Part shown: in pieces, positions 11,192-22,785 of the stretch
Layout of the letters: the number at the start of each line of letters is the position of its first letter
Position numbering within the stretch: position 1 is the first letter of the stretch
Assembly (NCBI GenBank): GCA_963575745.1
Contig: CAUYUJ010014550.1
Coordinates: forward strand, 323,162 to 387,161
Reading direction: 5' to 3'
Origin: Prorocentrum cordatum
Taxonomy: Eukaryota; Sar; Dinophyceae; Prorocentrales; Prorocentraceae
Length of the DNA stretch: 64,000 bases
Program-made: the position numbers and the translations under genes
Notes under the pieces: model-generated
What the model was told of the DNA's origin: nothing
Seen by the model: only the letters and a program-made list of their open reading frames with translations
Database searches by the model: none

Positions 11192-11262
11192 TCTTTGTTG
11201 TTGTTTGTTTGTTTGTTTGTTTGTTTGTTTGTTTGTTTGTTTGTTTGTTTGTTTGTTTGTTT

Positions 11263-11346
<84 letters not shown>

Positions 11347-11356
11347 GTTGTTGTTT
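11192..11356. repeat. (TTTG)n then (TTG)n microsatellite
   Basis: About 60 bases of TTTG repeats pass directly into about 100 bases of TTG repeats. No coding meaning. Confidence 0.95.
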
Positions 11357-11361
11357 GTTGT

Positions 11362-12015
11362 CGTCGTCCCACCCGCAACCCGCCCCGCGACCCACCCGCC
11401 GACCCACCCCGCGACCCACCCCGCGACCCACCCGCGCGACCCACCCGCGACCCACCCGCGACCCACCTCGCGACCCACCCCGCGACCCACCCCGCGACCC
11501 GCCCGCGGCCCACCCCGCGACCCACCCGCGACCCACCCGCGACCCACCCGCGACCCACCCGCGACCCACCTTCGACCCAAACCACGTTCAAGGTACAAAC
11601 CACAATTTTCGGCGCCTGCGGCGGGCTTTTTTGCATTCCTTCCAGTGGAGAGCCCGCGACACATCCCGTGACCAACTCGCGACCAACCCGCGACCCAAAC
11701 CACGTTCAGGGTACAAACCACATTTTTCGGCGCCTGCGGCGGGCATATTTTGCATTCGTTTCAGGTGGAGAACCCGCGGCCCACCCGCGACCACGTTCAG
11801 GGTACAAACCACATTTTCCGGCGCCTGCGGCGGGCATCTTTTGCATTCGTTCCTTGTGGAGAACCCGCGGCCCACCCGCGACCCAAACCTCGTTCCGTGT
11901 ACAAACCAATTTTTTTGGCGCTTGCGGCGGGCTGCTGTTGCATTCCTTCCAGGTGGAGGTGGAGAGCCCGCGACCCACCCGCGACCTAAACCACGTTCAT
12001 TGAACAAACCAATGC
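11362..12015. repeat. CGACCCACC minisatellite and roughly 100-bp tandem repeat
   Basis: 11,380-11,580 is a run of CGACCCACCCG units with small variants. It passes into a longer unit that contains ACCACGTTCAGGGTACAAAC, GCGCCTGCGGCGGGC and TTTTGCATTC. The GTACAAACC word falls at about 11,592, 11,711, 11,800 and 11,899, giving units of about 90 to 120 bases. Confidence 0.8.
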
Positions 12016-12214
12016 CGCACAAGCTCGGCGGCGGATTCTTGCATGCCGTCTGAGCCCGCAAGGACCTCTTCACGCCCCGCGCATCCACGCCAGCCCGTCC
12101 AGCAACTTTGCCCTGGCGAGTTGCCTTGATCAGAGAAGGCGGGGAGCATAAAGTGGAAAAAAGGATTGCGTTGCAGTTATCTTGGGAAAGGAGGGGGAGG
12201 CAGGATGAGTAAAC

Positions 12215-12600
12215 AGGGGACGAGGAGAACGTGGAAGAAGAGAGGATGTAAGGAGAACGTGGAGAAAGAAAAGGAGGAGGAGCAGGAGGACGAGGGGGAG
12301 GAGGGGGAGGAGGGGGAGGAGGAGGACGAGGAGGGGGAGGATGGGGAGGATGATGATGATGGACGACAATGGGAGGACGATGATGGAGGCCGATGAGGGG
12401 GAGGACGACAATGGGAGGACCATGATGAAAAGACGAGGGGGGGAGAGGGAGGACGAGGAAGAAGAGGAGGAGGAGGAGGAGGAGGAGGACGAGGTGGAGG
12501 AGGAGGATGACGATGACGACGAGGACGAGGAAGAGGAGGAGGAGAAGGAGGAGGAAGAGGATGAGAAGGAGGAGGAGGAGGAGGTGGAGGAGAGCGCCAT
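12215..12600. repeat. GGA/GAC purine-rich microsatellite
   Basis: Purine-rich, mostly GGA and GAC triplets. One frame reads as a long glutamate/aspartate run, which is an effect of the composition. Confidence 0.85.
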
Positions 12601-12700
12601 CGACAAGGAAGGCGGGGGCCACGAGGTCCGCCGGCTCGACGACGCCCGCGTCGCCCGCGCCCGCCCCCTCACTCTTATCCGCAATTGCGGGGTGCTACGT

Positions 12701-12732
12701 ACCCATTCTTTCCGTTCCCATTTCGGGCGTTC
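12701..12732. mobile_element. MITE family C, solo right end
   Basis: CCCATTCTTTCCGTTCCCAT followed by TTCGGGCGTTC matches the right arm of family C. A family D element begins within a few bases, so one may have inserted beside or into the other. Confidence 0.55.
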
Positions 12733-12734
12733 AA

Positions 12735-12888
12735 ATACCCTGACCTTCCAGAGAGTTATTTTTAACACGGGAGGCCTGAAAACCCAAACCTCGAAACGAA
12801 ACAGCCGAAAACCAAGACATATCATAGCTCTGGGATAGGTTTTTCAGTCGCGTGCTATTTTTTAGCCCTCCTGGAAGGTCAGGGTATT
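12735..12888. mobile_element. MITE family D, copy 1
   Basis: Inverted ends TACCCTGACCTTCCAG and CTGGAAGGTCAGGGTA enclose an A-rich interior with AAACCTCGAAACGAAACAGC. A partial copy in the opposite orientation is at about 26,490-26,596. Non-coding, 154 bp. Confidence 0.7.
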
Positions 12889-13006
12889 AGGAGCCATGGT
12901 GGAGGCCATTTTGAAGCATCGGGGGCCCTCTTGGAGCCATCCCGGGCGACACCGCTCCTCGGGCGACACCTCCGCCCCCGTTCCATCCAGACCCCATGGG
13001 TCAAGG

Positions 13007-13161
13007 TTAAGTCGGGCCTGTCCCTTTACAGGGGAGATATTCCGAAAATAGTAAGACAAAGTCTGGGGATGTTTTTTTGTGTTTTTTTGGGTTTGGGTAT
13101 ATTTTGAGTATTTTTAATATTTCGTCGAAAATCCCCTGGTAGGGGGACACACCCGACGTAA
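13007..13161. mobile_element. MITE family A, copy 2
   Basis: Left end TTAAGTCGGGCCTGTCCC, right end GGGGACACACCCGACGTAA, with the same T-rich interior as copy 1 at 972. It is shorter (155 bp) and its arms are more diverged, so this copy looks older. Confidence 0.7.
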
Positions 13162-13189
13162 GGTTCAGGATGGGTCAGCAGGGCTCGTG

Positions 13190-13400
13190 TCGATTCTTCC
13201 CATTCGATTCGATGTCGATGGTTTCCGATTCCGATGCGATTTGATTTCGGGTTCTTTTTTGGGCTCCGACTTCTCAATGGTGGCCTACTGGTCTGCCGAT
13301 TTCTGCCCATCCGGTGTTTTCCGATGTGGTTGCCGATTTCCGCCGATCCGGTTTATTTCGATCGCCGATCTGGCTGATCGGTGCGATACTGGGTTCTCAT
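13190..13400. repeat. Degenerate GATTCGATTCC repeat, copy 2
   Basis: The CCGATTTCCGCCGATCCG and GATTCGATGTCGATGG words match the block at 515-760. The association with MITE A is kept, but on the opposite side. Confidence 0.5.
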
Positions 13401-13488
13401 GGGTCAAGACAGCCTCCCCGCCCGCAAGCCGTCTTGCTCACTCCCGCCCTCCCAGCACATGCACACCACCCGAGCCTCAGTATGCTCA

Positions 13489-13610
13489 CTTGGCATCGCT
13501 CGGACGTGTGCCTTTTCCTTTGGCGAGGACCATCGAGGAGCATCCTTGATCATTTGGCGAAAAAAACACGCACGAAACCGAAAAAGCACAGGGAACGGAC
13601 GTCCGAGCGA
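13489..13610 (+). repeat. Isolated copy of the 82-bp array unit
   Basis: The run TTGGCATCGCTCGGACGTG, GGCGAGGACCATCGAGGAGC, CACGCACGAAACCG and CAGGGAACGGACGTCCGAGC matches the leader and first unit of the large array that starts at 29,148. It is a single dispersed unit that includes the array's lead-in. Confidence 0.7.
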
Positions 13611-13639
13611 TGGCCAGTGGGAGCCGAGGCAGACCACAC

Positions 13640-13840
13640 GTGCGCGACGCGGGGGCGCGGTGCGCCACGCGTGCCAGGCGCGCCACGCGTGCCAGGTGCG
13701 CTATGGCACGCCCTGGTGCGCCGGGTGCGCCGAGTGCTCCCCGTGCGCCGTGCGTGCCGCACGCGCCAGCCGCGCCAGGTGCCCCGCGCTCGCGGCAGGC
13801 GCAGACTGTGCCAGGTGCAGCCGCGCACGCGACGGCACAC
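13640..13840. repeat. GC-rich GCGTGCCAGGCGCGCC minisatellite
   Basis: Short degenerate repeats of CACGCGTGCCAGGCGCGC and GTGCGCC words. Coding frames across it are arginine/alanine/cysteine-rich and not credible. Confidence 0.55.
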
Positions 13841-15190
<1,350 letters not shown>

Positions 15191-15198
15191 AACCCGAC

Positions 15199-16191
15199 AT
15201 GTTCAGCTGCAGCGCTGGAGCCACGGCGTGCGAGAAGGGTGAGGCGAAGCAGGAACCAAACACCCCCAATCACGACCCCGAGAGCAGCGTGAGCGAGCAG
15301 CGAGATGCCGTGATGCGCGAGAAGGGGCGCGAGGCGTGCGTGCGAGAAGGGCGAGCATTGGCTGCAACTGTAGATGAGGGGAAACTGGGGCCCACCATCG
15401 CTAGACATTCCCCGTCGCTCCTGGTCGCCAATGTTGGATCTGCGAACACAGTTTGCGAGAAAGTTGGCGAGGCGAAGATTAGACCCAACCTGACCAACTT
15501 CAGCTCAGATGTCGGGGCATGTGTAAAACGGCGAGTGGCGTGCGTGAGAGAAGGGCGATCAGCGGCTGCAGCTGTAGTGGAGGCGAAGCTGGGGCCCACC
15601 ATCGCTAGACATCCCCCGTCGCTCCTCGTCGCCGCGGCTGGATATGTGAAAACAGTTTGCGGGAAAACTGGAGAGGCGAAGACAGAGCCCAACGTGACCA
15701 GCTACAGCTCAGAGCTCGGGGCACTTGGGAAACGACGAGAGGCGTGCGCGCGGGAAGGGCGCACAGAGGCTGCTCTTGTAGCGGAGACGAAGCTGGAACC
15801 CAACATCGCTAGACATTTCCCGTCGCTCCTCGTCGCCACGGCTGGGTCTGAGGAAACAGATTGCGGGAAACTTGGAGAGGCGAAGATAGAGCCCAACGTG
15901 AACAGCTACAGCGCTGGGATCAGGGCATACGAGAAGGGAAAGGCGAAGCTGGAGCCCGACGGCTACGGCGTCGAGGAGTGGCGGTTGCAGCTGGATGTCA
16001 AGAAGACCCGTGAGGCCATGTCGGCGCAGGCGGCTGCGCGCGCAGCGCAGGAGTCGGCGGCGGCCGCTGTCGCAGCTCACGGTCGTGGTGGATCTTTCCC
16101 TACTGGACGATTTGAGTGCGTTGGCGTCAGTTCAGCGACGTGGGCCGCCAGAAAGACCATCGCCGACAAGTGGCTTGGTCCATGTGAATAG
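15199..16191 (+). CDS. Degenerate PPR-repeat ORF
   Basis: This is a 330-codon ORF opening with ATG directly after tandem in-frame TAG TAA. The helix pairs of dinoflagellate pentatricopeptide proteins are visible as CSAGATACEKGEAKQEPN, GEAKTEPNVTSYSSELGA and GEAKIEPNVNSYSAGIRAYE. About four repeating blocks alternate EAK.EPN segments with a degraded partner reading IARHxPSLLVA. PPR proteins bind single-stranded RNA, mostly in organelles, one repeat per base. Here many units lack canonical helix residues and spacing varies, so RNA binding is doubtful. The C-terminus (about residues 260-330) is alanine-rich, then cysteine/tryptophan-containing. No targeting signal is obvious. It may be an exon of a larger gene or a relic kept open by its repeat structure. 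Confidence 0.55.
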   Translation: MFSCSAGATACEKGEAKQEPNTPNHDPESSVSEQRDAVMREKGREACVREGRALAATVDEGKLGPTIARHSPSLLVANVGSANTVCEKVGEAKIRPNLTNFSSDVGACVKRRVACVREGRSAAAAVVEAKLGPTIARHPPSLLVAAAGYVKTVCGKTGEAKTEPNVTSYSSELGALGKRREACAREGRTEAALVAETKLEPNIARHFPSLLVATAGSEETDCGKLGEAKIEPNVNSYSAGIRAYEKGKAKLEPDGYGVEEWRLQLDVKKTREAMSAQAAARAAQESAAAAVAAHGRGGSFPTGRFECVGVSSATWAARKTIADKWLGPCE

Positions 16192-16444
16192 AACCCGTAT
16201 AATACCCTCATATTCACTCTTTACCCTCACCTCTCCTGCGCCTGGCCGTTTGGGCTCAGGTATTGGACTAGATCGATCAAAGTTTTGATCGTGCAGGGGG
16301 AAAAGATATCCATCTTTCCCTCCTCTCCTCTACCAACGGATCAGGGGTCTTGTGCCTTTGTACTCTCACCCCATACACAGGTTATCAGCCCTTTAAAGCT
16401 TACAGTTCATCGAACCCCGCGTCGCGATCCCGCGCGCGGCCTCG
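16192..16444 (+). other. Leader of element 1 (possible LTR remnant)
   Basis: AT-richer sequence between the PPR ORF and the Gag start. CCTGGCCGTTTGGGCTCAGG at 16,241-16,260 is weakly spliced-leader-like. GATCGATCAAAGTTTTGATC at 16,271-16,290 is a short palindrome. No second LTR exists to compare with, so the LTR boundary is unknown. Confidence 0.3.
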
Positions 16445-18375
16445 ATGGAACCCAAGCGGCGCATGCGCCGTAAGGGGTCCATCGGGGCCTCGCGCCCGAG
16501 CTCTCCGACGGTGCGACGGCTCGGTGATGAGTTGGAGAGCCTTAATGTGGACCGTATAGTTGTCCCAGGTACCCCCCCCCCCCCCCCCCCCCCCCCAGCT
16601 CCGACGGACCCGGGGCGCGGCTAGCTGATGAACTTCACCGCCGCGCCGCCCGCGGGGGGGCAGGAGACGGAGTAGGAGCAGGCAGTAGGGAATTTTACAC
16701 TCCTACCTTCAATCCTCCATCTCCTCCTCCGTCGGAAGCAATCCCAACTGCGTCGGGCGCGAGCCCCGCTGGTCCTGATGCTCCAGGGCGCTTTCGCGCT
16801 AACCGCCGATGGGCCTCAGGTGCTGGCATGACCAGCCCTGCGACCGTTCCTGTAGCGGAGCACGTAGCCACCTTCGAGGAACTCAGTAGACCAGTGGCGG
16901 CACAGCCGCAGACGCAGTACCCCCAGGTATCATCTCATCAGACACCACACACACACGGCCCTAGCCGCAGCTCGTCCTTGCGCAACCGTCGCGGGGCCAC
17001 AGGCCCATACGACGAGAGGAGGTCGAGCCCGCGTGTTGCCTCGCAGAGGCCATGCACTCCTCGCGAGAGGGTGCAGAGGGAAGCTGACGCTCCCCACCTC
17101 TCCATCTCAGATGACCTGCTGGCGGCAGCGTCCGCTGCAGGCGAAATAGCTGAGCTCAGAGACCAGATTGAAACCATCGTGTCCAGACAGTACTCTGGAC
17201 TGATGCAGAGCGTTCAGACGAACGCTGCCAACGCAGCCACTCTACGCCAAGATCTCGACGGCGCCTTAGGGATCATCGTTTCTAGGATCGCTGAAGATCG
17301 CCGCATCTCAGGTGAGCTGCAGTACCAGGTTGACCGTGAGATGTCACACCCATGTGAACGATCGGCGACGGTCGAGAACCTGCGCAACGACCTCGCGCAG
17401 ATGGAGCAACAGCTTTTGATCGTACGCGACACAGGCGTTTCAGCAGTCAGGATCCTCCATGACGAGATCCACGACCAGCTCCGCAACCGACCGCCACCAG
17501 CCGAGGCCACTGACCTTGGCGACGTTCAGTCTCAGATCAACGATCTTCGACCCCACATGGACCACACTACGGCGACGCTTCGCACCGAAGCACATGCCAA
17601 CTCGTCGAACCTGATCGGCATGTTGCAACATACTGAGAGAGTTATCACTCAAAGGCTTGATGCGACCAACGCTGTCGTGCAGCCACTCGCTAACCGGATC
17701 TCTGAAATCGAGCAGCATTTTCCTGGTGTACAGGGCGCCCTGGCAGAGTTGCGTGTCGGACGAGCCCAGACTGCACAGCTGGATTCTCCTCCTACGGTTT
17801 ACGATTTCGCCCGCCTCACTGACAGGTTGCAGGAGGTCGAGAAGGCGGCGGACCACACGCAGTCTGAGCTCTCCCAGGTCACTCGTGAGAGAGATACTGA
17901 GAAGGTACGTGTTGAGGAGCACCTCGCACGTCTGGACAGTGAGTTAGAGGCGCACAACGCTCGTCTCCGAGCCTACGAGCAGCGACTTGACCGGTATTCA
18001 CAACGCTCTCGGGATACTGATGAGTACACGCGCCAACAAGTGAATCAGATGCACGAGGATATGACGAGCTGGACAAATCAGCTGATTGACCACACCAACG
18101 ACACCATACTTCACCTTCAACCTGCAACCGACCTGCACAGGCCGACGGCAGCGTCCGCCGAAGCACCACACGCTTCTGCAGGTCAACAACGACGTACGTC
18201 ACCAGGAGCAGCCTCCGCGGCAGTTTCAGCGCAGACACGCCACGTGTCTCCTGTGCGCACAGAACCAAGCACCGACGGTGTACCGATACCCTCACAACCA
18301 TTGTCTGCGGTTTCGGTCAATATTACCACTCCTATCAAGGAGTCAGACACCGTCCGAGTTCACGCAGCTGCTTGA
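16445..18375 (+). pseudogene. gag: Element 1 Gag N-terminal coiled-coil part
   Basis: The ATG at 16,445 opens a frame rich in arginine and serine (MEPKRRMRRKGS) that runs into a 25-base C tract at 16,572-16,596. The continuing frame, open from 16,561 to 18,375 with an internal ATG at 16,828, is offset by one base. One more C would join the two, so the tract is either a polymorphic or mis-assembled homopolymer or a slippage site. From about 17,100 to 18,110 the protein is a long heptad-patterned coiled coil (segments such as RLTDRLQEVEKAADHTQSEL). The C-terminal end, from 18,120, is proline/serine/threonine-rich. The frame is lost again near 18,345. Role: structural Gag assembly, inferred from position. 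Confidence 0.65.
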
Positions 18376-20722
18376 ATGGCAGCAAAAGGTACGGGAGAAT
18401 TTTGGAGCCGCCTCCGGGCGACCATCCAAAGCCTATGCCTTCCTATGCGCGGCTGAACAGCCCGCATGTACCTTCGAGGACTTGCAAGACAGTGGAGACT
18501 TCGAGAGCATCGATTGCAATCTCGCCACTGCTCTCAGCGACATCTTATCTTCAGACTTGCCATACCAGATCAGGCTCATCGAAACCAGAGAGCACAACGC
18601 AGGACGCATGTTCTAAGGACGCCAGATATACTGGCACATCCTGCAGTCCTACAGAGTGACAGAGGTCGATGACGATCTGCATGATTTCGAGCGCCTCAAA
18701 GAACTGAGGATGAGAAATGAAGATTTGCAACGTTTCATCACTGAATGGGACGCTTTACTGTTGGATTGCCGAGAGACACCCGACCCAAAGATCTTGGAAT
18801 CCCTGTTTCGCACGCAGATTCGCCGACATGCCTGGATGAAACAGGATATGTACGAATACCAGCGCACGAAGATCAGCGACCCGAATCGCACCCACGATTG
18901 GCTCTGACAGCGCGTCCTGGACGTATCGGAGCTCAAACAACTGGAAAATAATTACAATAAGTTACGGTACGAACGCGAGACTCGTTCTCAGGTACATGTA
19001 TGCGCCGCCTGGAAGAAAGGCAACTGTCGCAATGGTGAGCGATGCAAGGCTTTACATACCTTTTCCAGGGATTGGAAGAGCAGCAAATCTTCCAGAGCAT
19101 CGACTGCTGGCGGCAACTTTCGCCGCAGCGTTTCAGCCCCTGCGAATCCCAAGAAGCCAGCATCGAAGCCGTTTTGCTTCGAGTTCGCCGAGCGCAACAC
19201 TTGCGCCAGAGGCGACAAGTGCAGCTTCCCACACATGGCGCAGTGCAGAGACTTCGCACAGAACAAGTGCCCCAAGGGCGACACATGCAAATGCGCTCAC
19301 CTGGCACCTGGTGCGAAGACACTTGGGCGAAGCCCAAGTCGCCCACGGACCCCCAGTCAGGACAGTCGCGGTCGACCGCCGTCCCGCGGATCGGGGAGCC
19401 AACGATCTCCACAACGCGGGGGGCTCCGCTACGCGAAAGACTCGCACCAAAGACGTGACAATCGACGACAATACGACCGCTCTCGATCATCCTCTAGGAG
19501 GTCTCCCGACTCTCGCAGCCAGTCGAGAAGTCGTTACGGCAGATCTTCGCGATCTTCCTCTCGAGGACGAGACGGCCGTGGCGGAGGACGTTGCAGCCCA
19601 CGTGGCCGCGATAGATCATACGGCAGCGACAGAGGACGTGACCGACGTTCCACGAGCCGCGGTTCGTCCCGTGGTTCTCCCAAGTTCAGGGCACGCTCTC
19701 CTGCCAACTATCGCCGCCCTCGCCACTCCGACCGCAGTTACGTCATACGTGACAAGGCTCGCATGGCCGCCAACAAGGCCAAGACGGCATCTACCAAACC
19801 ACGGCGTCGGATACGCTTCGAGACACATACCGTGGAATACTACCCGTACATCGTTTCTGGCAGGTCCATTCTGGACAAGTGGATGGAAAAACCGAGCGAG
19901 GGCGATATCGTCAAAGTACCAGATCCGTTGCCACAATGGTGGTGGCAACAGAGTGCAGACGCCCTACAACGTTGTCAACGGGAAGCAAAGTTATGGCACA
20001 CAGATCTACATGACTACCGACACAACAAGGGGTCGGTGACCACACCAACTGCGATCCCAGATTCCGACGACTCTACCATAGAGTCCTCCGAGACACACCA
20101 GAAGAAGGCATTGACTTCGCAAGTCGACCCTCTACGCTCGACCGCTGCGTTGACGCGCTCCTGGGTTCTCGACGGTGGATCTGCGCACCATATTCAGGAT
20201 AAAAACGAGCTGACGCAGACCGAATCGGATCGCATATCTATTCGCGAGGAGCATATTCTGGAAACTGTCAATGGTGATCGCACTGTCAACGAGCACTATG
20301 ACATACATCTACCTGAAGCGGGCTTGAAGAGTTTAGCCCTCGCCTTGCCAGATTGTCCATCGTTATTGTCAGTTGGACAACTGATTGAAGTTGATGGATT
20401 TCGGCAGCTTTGGGATCCAGAGCTGGGCTACTTACTTCAGGGTCCGGGGGGCCAATGGTTTAAGGTTCCCGTCAACAACAGAGCTCCAGAACTACGACTC
20501 GACGATTTGCCGATGATACCACCACCACTTTTGTGCTTTTCGTCGGCACCCAGACGTCGTCAGCGCAAGCGTTCATCCGCACGCTGCAACGACATATGCT
20601 GGTGTTGCAAAACTACAGAGCAGTCACCACCTACAGATGAGCTGAGGCCCCACATAGGGACCTGTCCCAAGAGACCACATGTCGGCGAGGGAGGAGGAGC
20701 ACGGACCGCCACGGTCGAATAA
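18345..20722 (+). pseudogene. gag-pol: Element 1 Gag C-terminus with CCCH fingers, RS domain and protease
   Basis: One frame carries everything despite a TAA at 18,614 and a TGA at 18,905. The 18,345-18,960 part is a copia-type Gag region (EFTQLLEWQQKVREN, LQRFITEWDALLLDC). Three zinc fingers follow: 19,001-19,057 (C-x7-C-x5-C-x3-H), 19,175-19,234 (C-x8-C-x5-C-x3-H) and 19,244-19,300 (C-x7-C-x5-C-x3-H). They stand where copia elements have a CCHC knuckle. From about 19,330 to 19,720 comes an RS-rich domain (SRSSSRRSPDSRSQSRSRYG). The protease motif is SWVLDGGSAHHI with its aspartate at 20,171-20,173 (DGG instead of the usual DSG or DTG), followed by LLSVGQLIEVDG. CCCH fingers and RS domains are otherwise typical of RNA-processing proteins. 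Confidence 0.75.
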
Positions 20723-22375
20723 CCTCCCGACACAAATAATGCCGAGTCCAACGTGGATACAAACATCGACTCGCTTACGTCTCAGATACAGTGTTCTCCT
20801 CCCACATGCGGGGGGGCTGCAGATATGGCTCACGCAGATACCGACATCACGTCGACCTCCCTCGAGGATCTGCCTATAGAGACGCTCAATACAGTGCGCC
20901 ATGATAGCGATCGCGTTCTTCCAAGCAGACAGAAGAAACCGATTGACCCTGTGCACTGCATGGCTCACAGCCCGAAACATCCAGACTGTGAGATTTTGTT
21001 CTCGCACGATGGCGCCGAACGCTCCGTGCCGAGGACAGCACAAACCACATCCACCGACAGACCCCACCGACGAGGACACAGCCTACGAGGCCTTTGTCCC
21101 GAAGAAGTTCGGGGAGGCTCTAACTGCCGACCATGTCGTTTTGGCCAATGACGATGCCGCTGACAAGCACGGTGACAAGTACGCACTCGTCGTACTGGAC
21201 AGATGCACTGGCATCTTCATGGCGTACCCAGCATTGCATAAAGACGCAGCTACTACAAAGGCATCCTTCCAGCAGTTCATCGCCGCAAGCGATGAGGTGA
21301 AGCACATGTATACAGATAACTCTGGAGAGCTCCAGAAGGCACGCCGCCAACTGGGATGGAGACGCGACGCTAGTACTCCTCATCGTCCACAAACAAATGG
21401 ATTGATTGAGCGCGTTGTCAAGATCGTCATCCTCGGTACAAGAGCTGTGTTGCACATGTCTGGTCTGGGACACGAATGGTGGAAAGAGACCATGCAAGCC
21501 TTTTGCTGTGGACATAATTTTGTGCACCCATCCACGGGCGTTGCTGCCCTCAGCGACTAGCACACTGAGAAGACAGCTCATGAGATACGTTTTGGCGAGA
21601 GTTTTCCTGGGCACTGCATTCCATTCGGTGCTCGGATCTTTTGGAAATGCCTCAATCCCGAGATCAATAATGAGACTGCAAAGTTCAAAGAGAATGCTCG
21701 GGAAGGGTTATTTATGGGTTACCATCTACACTCCGGTGGGCGATGGTCTGGTGATTATCTTGTCTTGGATACGGCTACATGCGCCAAGAACCCAGACGGC
21801 GACCCATGTCACGTACACAGAGTCAAAGATAGCATCATCCCCGACGGCAAGGTCACCTACCCCGTGAAAGACGATACCCTGCGACATCACAACCCCGAGG
21901 CACGCGACGAGGTCAAGGTATCTACTTCTCGCCCCTCGGGCGACAAACCTATGCCCGACCTTCCCCTTGCCTACCCAAAGGAGTGGGATGATCCATCTAT
22001 GATGACGATGGACGACAACTTCGCTGATACGCAACCATCGGCCTCCGAGGTTGCTGCAACGGCACCGGAGCCCGACTACTGGGAACAGCGCGGATATTGC
22101 GTCATCCGACACATTCGTACTCCACGCAGAAAATTGTTCAGACCAACGGACGACGTTATGAACATACCTGTACCTGTTGATCAGCTCGAGGTGACACGAG
22201 ATTTCGGGACGACTTCTACCTTCGACGGAGAAAGTGTCTTTCGCGATGTTTGGGATGGCGTTAGCGCCACAGACCACCGAGAACTGAGCGAGCCTTGGAC
22301 CGGCCCCGTTCGATTCTATGAGCTCCCTAGGCCGCCGCGGGTCAGACAGCCACTACGGCTGAGGGGGGGGCTCTC
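20723..22375 (+). pseudogene. pol: Element 1 integrase and start of RT linker
   Basis: The pre-integrase zinc site (HCMAHSPKHPDCEI then CSRTM) is split by an extra T near 20,997. The core keeps the catalytic triad: Asp at 21,129-21,131 (TADHVV), Asp at 21,315-21,317 (YTDNSGEL) and Glu at 21,408-21,410 (NGLIER), the last two 30 residues apart. A TAG at 21,558-21,560 interrupts the frame, which resumes at HTEKTAHEIRFGESFPGHCI and runs to about 22,370 through a linker (DYWEQRGYCVIRHIRTP) of the kind that precedes reverse transcriptase. The CTC tract then replaces the rest. Integrase joins cDNA to the genome; this copy cannot. Confidence 0.75.
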
Positions 22376-22490
22376 GGGAACTCTCCTCCTCCTCCTCCTC
22401 CTCCTCCTCCTCCTCCTCCTCCTCACGCACCTCCATCCTTCCTCCCTCTTCCCTCCGCATCCGCATCCGCATCCGCATCCGCATCCGCCT
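22376..22490. repeat. (CTC)n and (CCGCAT)n microsatellites
   Basis: About 45 bases of CTC, then five tandem CCGCAT hexamers near 22,458-22,488, followed by C-rich sequence to 22,567. They mark the truncation point of element 1. Confidence 0.9.
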
Positions 22491-22569
22491 CCTCCTCCCC
22501 CCCCTCCTTCTCCCCCTCCTCCCCAACCGTCGCCGCCTTCTCGACCCCCCCTCCCCCCCCCCCCCCCGC

Positions 22570-22785
22570 GGCGCGTCTCGACAGGACCGATCGTGCCGCC
22601 GTGGCCGACAAAGCTCGTCTGCAGCGACTGAGCTCGGGGTGTCCATCCTCTGGCGTCCGTCCGCGGACGTCACGTCGGGACCCGGCGATGCACTGGGGCA
22701 CGTGTTTCGCGTCGTCGCATTCGACTCGCAGGGAGTGGTGTTTTCCGTCCGCTTGCACAGTGCCACATGTCGAGCGCCCTTGTAA
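22570..22785 (+). CDS. Possible terminal exon, unknown protein
   Basis: A frame without an ATG reads TELGVSILWRPSADVTSGPG, then LGHVFRVVAFDSQGVVFSVR, to a TAA at 22,783-22,785. Composition is protein-like and third positions lean to G/C. There is no start, no partner exon and no recognised domain, so this may be chance. Confidence 0.2.
   Translation, partial: GASRQDRSCRRGRQSSSAATELGVSILWRPSADVTSGPGDALGHVFRVVAFDSQGVVFSVRLHSATCRAPL

Larger units (their letters stand above)
16445..22375 (+). mobile_element. Element 1: truncated copia-order retrotransposon
   Basis: The order is coiled-coil Gag, copia-type Gag segment, three CCCH zinc fingers, RS-rich domain, retropepsin-like protease, HHCC and DDE integrase, then the start of the linker before reverse transcriptase. 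The element ends abruptly at a (CTC)n tract at 22,376, so reverse transcriptase, RNase H and the 3' LTR are absent. Protease before integrase places it with Ty1/copia. Stops at 18,614, 18,905 and 21,558, plus shifts near 16,596, 18,345 and 20,997, show it is dead. Confidence 0.8.

Noticed and set aside
16241-16260. Spliced-leader relic in the leader of element 1
   Set aside because: Only about 13 of 16 aligned bases match and a gap is needed; too weak alone, though the position parallels element 2.
16245-16300. Bacterial-type promoters, ribosome-binding sites or rho-independent terminators
   Set aside because: The window is eukaryotic nuclear DNA; short AT-rich or hairpin matches have no meaning as such here.
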